This document shows positions 61,991-64,000 of a stretch of DNA of 64,000 nt, in pieces. The notes under the pieces are model-generated. The model did not search any database, had not been told where the DNA came from, and saw only the letters and a program-made list of their open reading frames with translations. The stretch comes from an uncultured Eubacteriales bacterium (GTDB lineage Bacteria > Bacillota > Clostridia > TANB77 > CAG-508). Where the stretch lies: the NCBI GenBank assembly GCA_949840345.1, contig CATKWX010000001.1, forward strand, positions 1 through 64,000, written 5' to 3'. Numbering within the stretch: position 1 is the stretch's first letter; the number at the start of each line of letters is the position of its first letter. The position numbers were made by a program, and so were the translations under genes.

Positions 61991-63423
61991 TACACATTTA
62001 CCTCTAAATTTATGTCTTTTAATAAATCTGTATATTTGTTAAGTACTGGATTTACTTGATTCTCTATAAAGTCTACTACTTGATTTTTTGCCCTTCCACA
62101 TAGGTTATCTGGATTTAATATTTTTAATATTTCTTCTTCTGTTAGTCCAAATGATGCATCGTTTGCAATTCTTTTTACTAGATCGTTTGGTCTTCCAAAT
62201 TCTTTTACTTCTTTTCCTGCTTCCATTGAATACACTCTTATTTTTTCGTGTAATTCTTGTCTATCTCCACCTTTTAAAACGGCATTCATTAATATTTCTT
62301 CTGTTCCCATAAAAGGTAACTCTTGCATCATATTTGTTTTTATTACATTTTCATATACTACTATATTTTTAGTTATATTTCCATATAGTATTAATAATGC
62401 ATCTGTTGCTAAAAAGCTTTCTGGAACACATATTCTTTTATTTGCAGAATCGTCTAACGTTCTTTCTAACCATTGTGTTGCAGATGTTATTGCAGGGTCA
62501 ATGGCAAGTGTTATTACATGTCTTGATAATGAGTTTATTCTCTCGCTTCTCATCGGATTTCTTTTATATGCCATTGCAGATGAACCTATTTGACCTTTTT
62601 CAAATGGTTCTTCTAATTCTTTTTCGTGTTGTAATAATCTCATATCATTAGCAAATTTTGATGCACTTTGCGCAATACTAGATAATACGTTTAATACTCT
62701 TGAATCTAATTTTCTTGTATATGTTTGACCTGATACCGCATATACTTTATCAAAATTCATTTTTTCTGCAATTTTTGTATCTATTTGTTTTACTTTTTCC
62801 TCGTCTTTAAATAATTTCATAAAGCTTTCTGTTGTTCCTGTTGTTCCTTTACATCCTAACAACTTCATATTGCTTTCAACAAACTCTAATTCTTCTAAAT
62901 CTTCTAATAAATCTTGTAACCATAAAGTTGCTCTTTTTCCAACTGTTGTAAGTTGCGCAGGTTGAAAATGTGTATAACCTAGGCAAGTTACACCTTTATT
63001 TTTTAAAGCAAATTCTTTTAAATTATTTATTACTACTAGTAATTTTTGCTTTATTAACTTTAATCCTTCTGTCATTAATATTACATCTGTGTTATCTGTA
63101 ACGAAGCAAGAGGTTGCGCCTAAATGTATTATAGGTTTTGCATGTGGGCATTTTAAACCAAATTCATATACATGTGCCATAACATCATGTCTACATTCTT
63201 TTTCCCTTGCACTAACTATATCGTAGTCTATATTTTCGATATTTGCTTCCATTTCCTTTATTTGTTCCTCTGTTATGTTTATTCCTAATTCTTGTTCTGT
63301 TTTTGCAAGTGCTACCCATAGCTTTCTCCATGTAGAATATTTTGTATCACTTGACCATAGTTTATTCATTTCTTTGCTCGCATATCTTCCAGATAGCGGT
63401 GTTACGTATATGTCGTTATTCAT
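61990..63423 (-). CDS. purB: Adenylosuccinate lyase
   Basis: PurB acts twice in purine synthesis, releasing fumarate from SAICAR and adenylosuccinate. The 477-residue protein has the fumarase-superfamily signature GSSAMAYKRNPMRSE, the histidine block KCPHAKPIIHLGATS, GYTHFQPAQLTTVGKR and ALQ-type C-terminal helices. The start is MNNDIYVTPLSGRY behind AGGAGG. The upstream neighbour is purL, another purine gene. Confidence 0.95.
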   Translation of the reverse strand: MNNDIYVTPLSGRYASKEMNKLWSSDTKYSTWRKLWVALAKTEQELGINITEEQIKEMEANIENIDYDIVSAREKECRHDVMAHVYEFGLKCPHAKPIIHLGATSCFVTDNTDVILMTEGLKLIKQKLLVVINNLKEFALKNKGVTCLGYTHFQPAQLTTVGKRATLWLQDLLEDLEELEFVESNMKLLGCKGTTGTTESFMKLFKDEEKVKQIDTKIAEKMNFDKVYAVSGQTYTRKLDSRVLNVLSSIAQSASKFANDMRLLQHEKELEEPFEKGQIGSSAMAYKRNPMRSERINSLSRHVITLAIDPAITSATQWLERTLDDSANKRICVPESFLATDALLILYGNITKNIVVYENVIKTNMMQELPFMGTEEILMNAVLKGGDRQELHEKIRVYSMEAGKEVKEFGRPNDLVKRIANDASFGLTEEEILKILNPDNLCGRAKNQVVDFIENQVNPVLNKYTDLLKDINLEVNV

Positions 63424-63459
63424 TTTTGTTCCTCCTATTTTAGTAAATTCTTCGAAGTA

Positions 63460-63484
63460 CGGACGAGCAATGCTCGCCCCTACA
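63460..63484. repeat. Variable-hairpin repeat ending CCCCTAC
   Basis: GGACGAGCAATGCTCGCCC is a palindrome followed by CTACA, between purL and purB. Confidence 0.6.
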
Positions 63485-63516
63485 ATTACATTCTTTGCTT
63501 TACTACTTCTTTACAA

Positions 63517-64000
63517 TTATTTAAAATATTCAATTCCAGATTCAAATATTTTTTGGTCTTTGTTTCCTGGAATATTTTTTAATATATTTCTATATGCTCT
63601 TTCTGAATGTCCCATTTTTCCTAATATTCTTCCGTCTTTGCTTGTTATTCCTTCTATTGCATATATTGAGTTATTTGGGTTGTATGCTATATCATAAGTT
63701 GCATTTCCTTCAAAGTCTACATATTGTGTAGCTATTTGTCCGTTTTTTATAAGTTCTGATACAACTTCTTTACTTGCCATAAATCTTCCTTCTCCGTGAG
63801 ATATTGGAACTATAAATTCATCGCCTAAATTTACTTTGTTAAACCAAGGAGAAAGTTTTGACACTACTTTTGTTTTTACCATCATAGATTGGTGTCTTGC
63901 TATTGTGTTAAATGTTAGAGTTGGCATATTTTCATTTGGCTTTACTATGTCACCAAATGGTACAAGTCCTAGTTTTATTAAAGCTTGGAATCCATTACAT
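63517..64000 (-). CDS. purL: Phosphoribosylformylglycinamidine synthase, C-terminal part
   Basis: The frame is open to the window edge. It reads CNGFQALIKLGLVPFGD from the edge, with the nucleophilic cysteine of a class I glutaminase domain, then FNTIARHQSMMVKTKV, PISHGEGRF with the catalytic histidine, and MGHSERAYRN. These fit the glutaminase end of the large, single-chain PurL. The enzyme makes FGAM in purine synthesis. Only about 160 residues are inside the window. Confidence 0.9.
   Translation of the reverse strand, partial: CNGFQALIKLGLVPFGDIVKPNENMPTLTFNTIARHQSMMVKTKVVSKLSPWFNKVNLGDEFIVPISHGEGRFMASKEVVSELIKNGQIATQYVDFEGNATYDIAYNPNNSIYAIEGITSKDGRILGKMGHSERAYRNILKNIPGNKDQKIFESGIEYFK

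Overview
The window is AT-rich DNA with clostridial-type gene content: an ftsE-ftsX-murein hydrolase cluster, gatCAB, MltG, Der, PlsY, GpsA, RecA-RecX-ScpA, the sporulation-linked spoVS and gerW, class II aldolase, and a two-gene transketolase. No outer-membrane genes are seen. It looks like a chromosomal contig of an uncultured, probably gut-associated, spore-lineage member of the Clostridia. That placement is inference from gene content, base composition and a dense load of intergenic palindromic repeats. Most genes lie on the minus strand. The main plus-strand stretch runs from about 14.6 to 24.6 kb (nfeD, SPFH protein, small envelope proteins, smpB), with single plus-strand genes near 28.2 and 39.5 kb.

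Layout. 0-4.8 kb: FtsEX and two tandem coiled-coil M23 hydrolases. 4.9-7.7 kb: split transketolase with a PHP phosphoesterase gene between its halves. 7.8-14.3 kb: upp, a small unknown gene, gpsA, plsY, der, a small membrane protein, mltG. 14.6-24.7 kb: nfeD/SPFH, a toxin-antitoxin pair, gatCAB, a sortase-type von Willebrand A protein, small membrane proteins, smpB. 24.7-43.8 kb: flippase-like protein, aldolase, peroxiredoxin, small metal-binding proteins, a GH3 glycosidase, a glycosyltransferase, an ABC exporter pair, tyrS, a pseudouridine synthase, SecD with an unusually short SecF, an HD protein. 43.9-51.4 kb: a 1405-residue repetitive surface protein followed by a complete diversity-generating retroelement (DGR). 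51.7-53.5 kb: dinD, an Rpn-like fragment and three tRNA genes. 53.6-64 kb: rpsF-ssb-rpsR, gerW, scpA, recX, recA, a solute-binding protein, spoVS, ymdB, purB and the end of purL.

The most striking observation is a recurrent +1 frameshift. Seven genes (an M23 hydrolase, transketolase C-half, a peroxiredoxin, an ABC exporter, the giant surface protein, the DGR accessory gene avd, and dinD) are each broken by exactly one extra base, and in every case the 0-frame codon at the break is CGG. Skipping its C gives GGA or GGT and restores a conserved glycine and the family-typical remainder. By-eye scanning of roughly 18,000 codons found only two other in-frame CGG codons, both in short unrecognised genes. 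CGG therefore looks unread or very poorly read here, and appears to serve as a programmed +1 frameshift site rather than an arginine codon.

The second system is the DGR: MutS-like accessory, Avd, reverse transcriptase, secreted target with a C-terminal variable region, and template repeat. Template and variable region differ at 13 positions, all adenines in the template. The two systems meet in avd, whose normal C-terminus, and possibly translation coupled into the reverse transcriptase, needs the CGG shift. A third signal is a roughly 125-bp palindromic element directly upstream of the start codons of four unrelated genes, with conserved outer arms and an inner stem that changes sequence but stays complementary.
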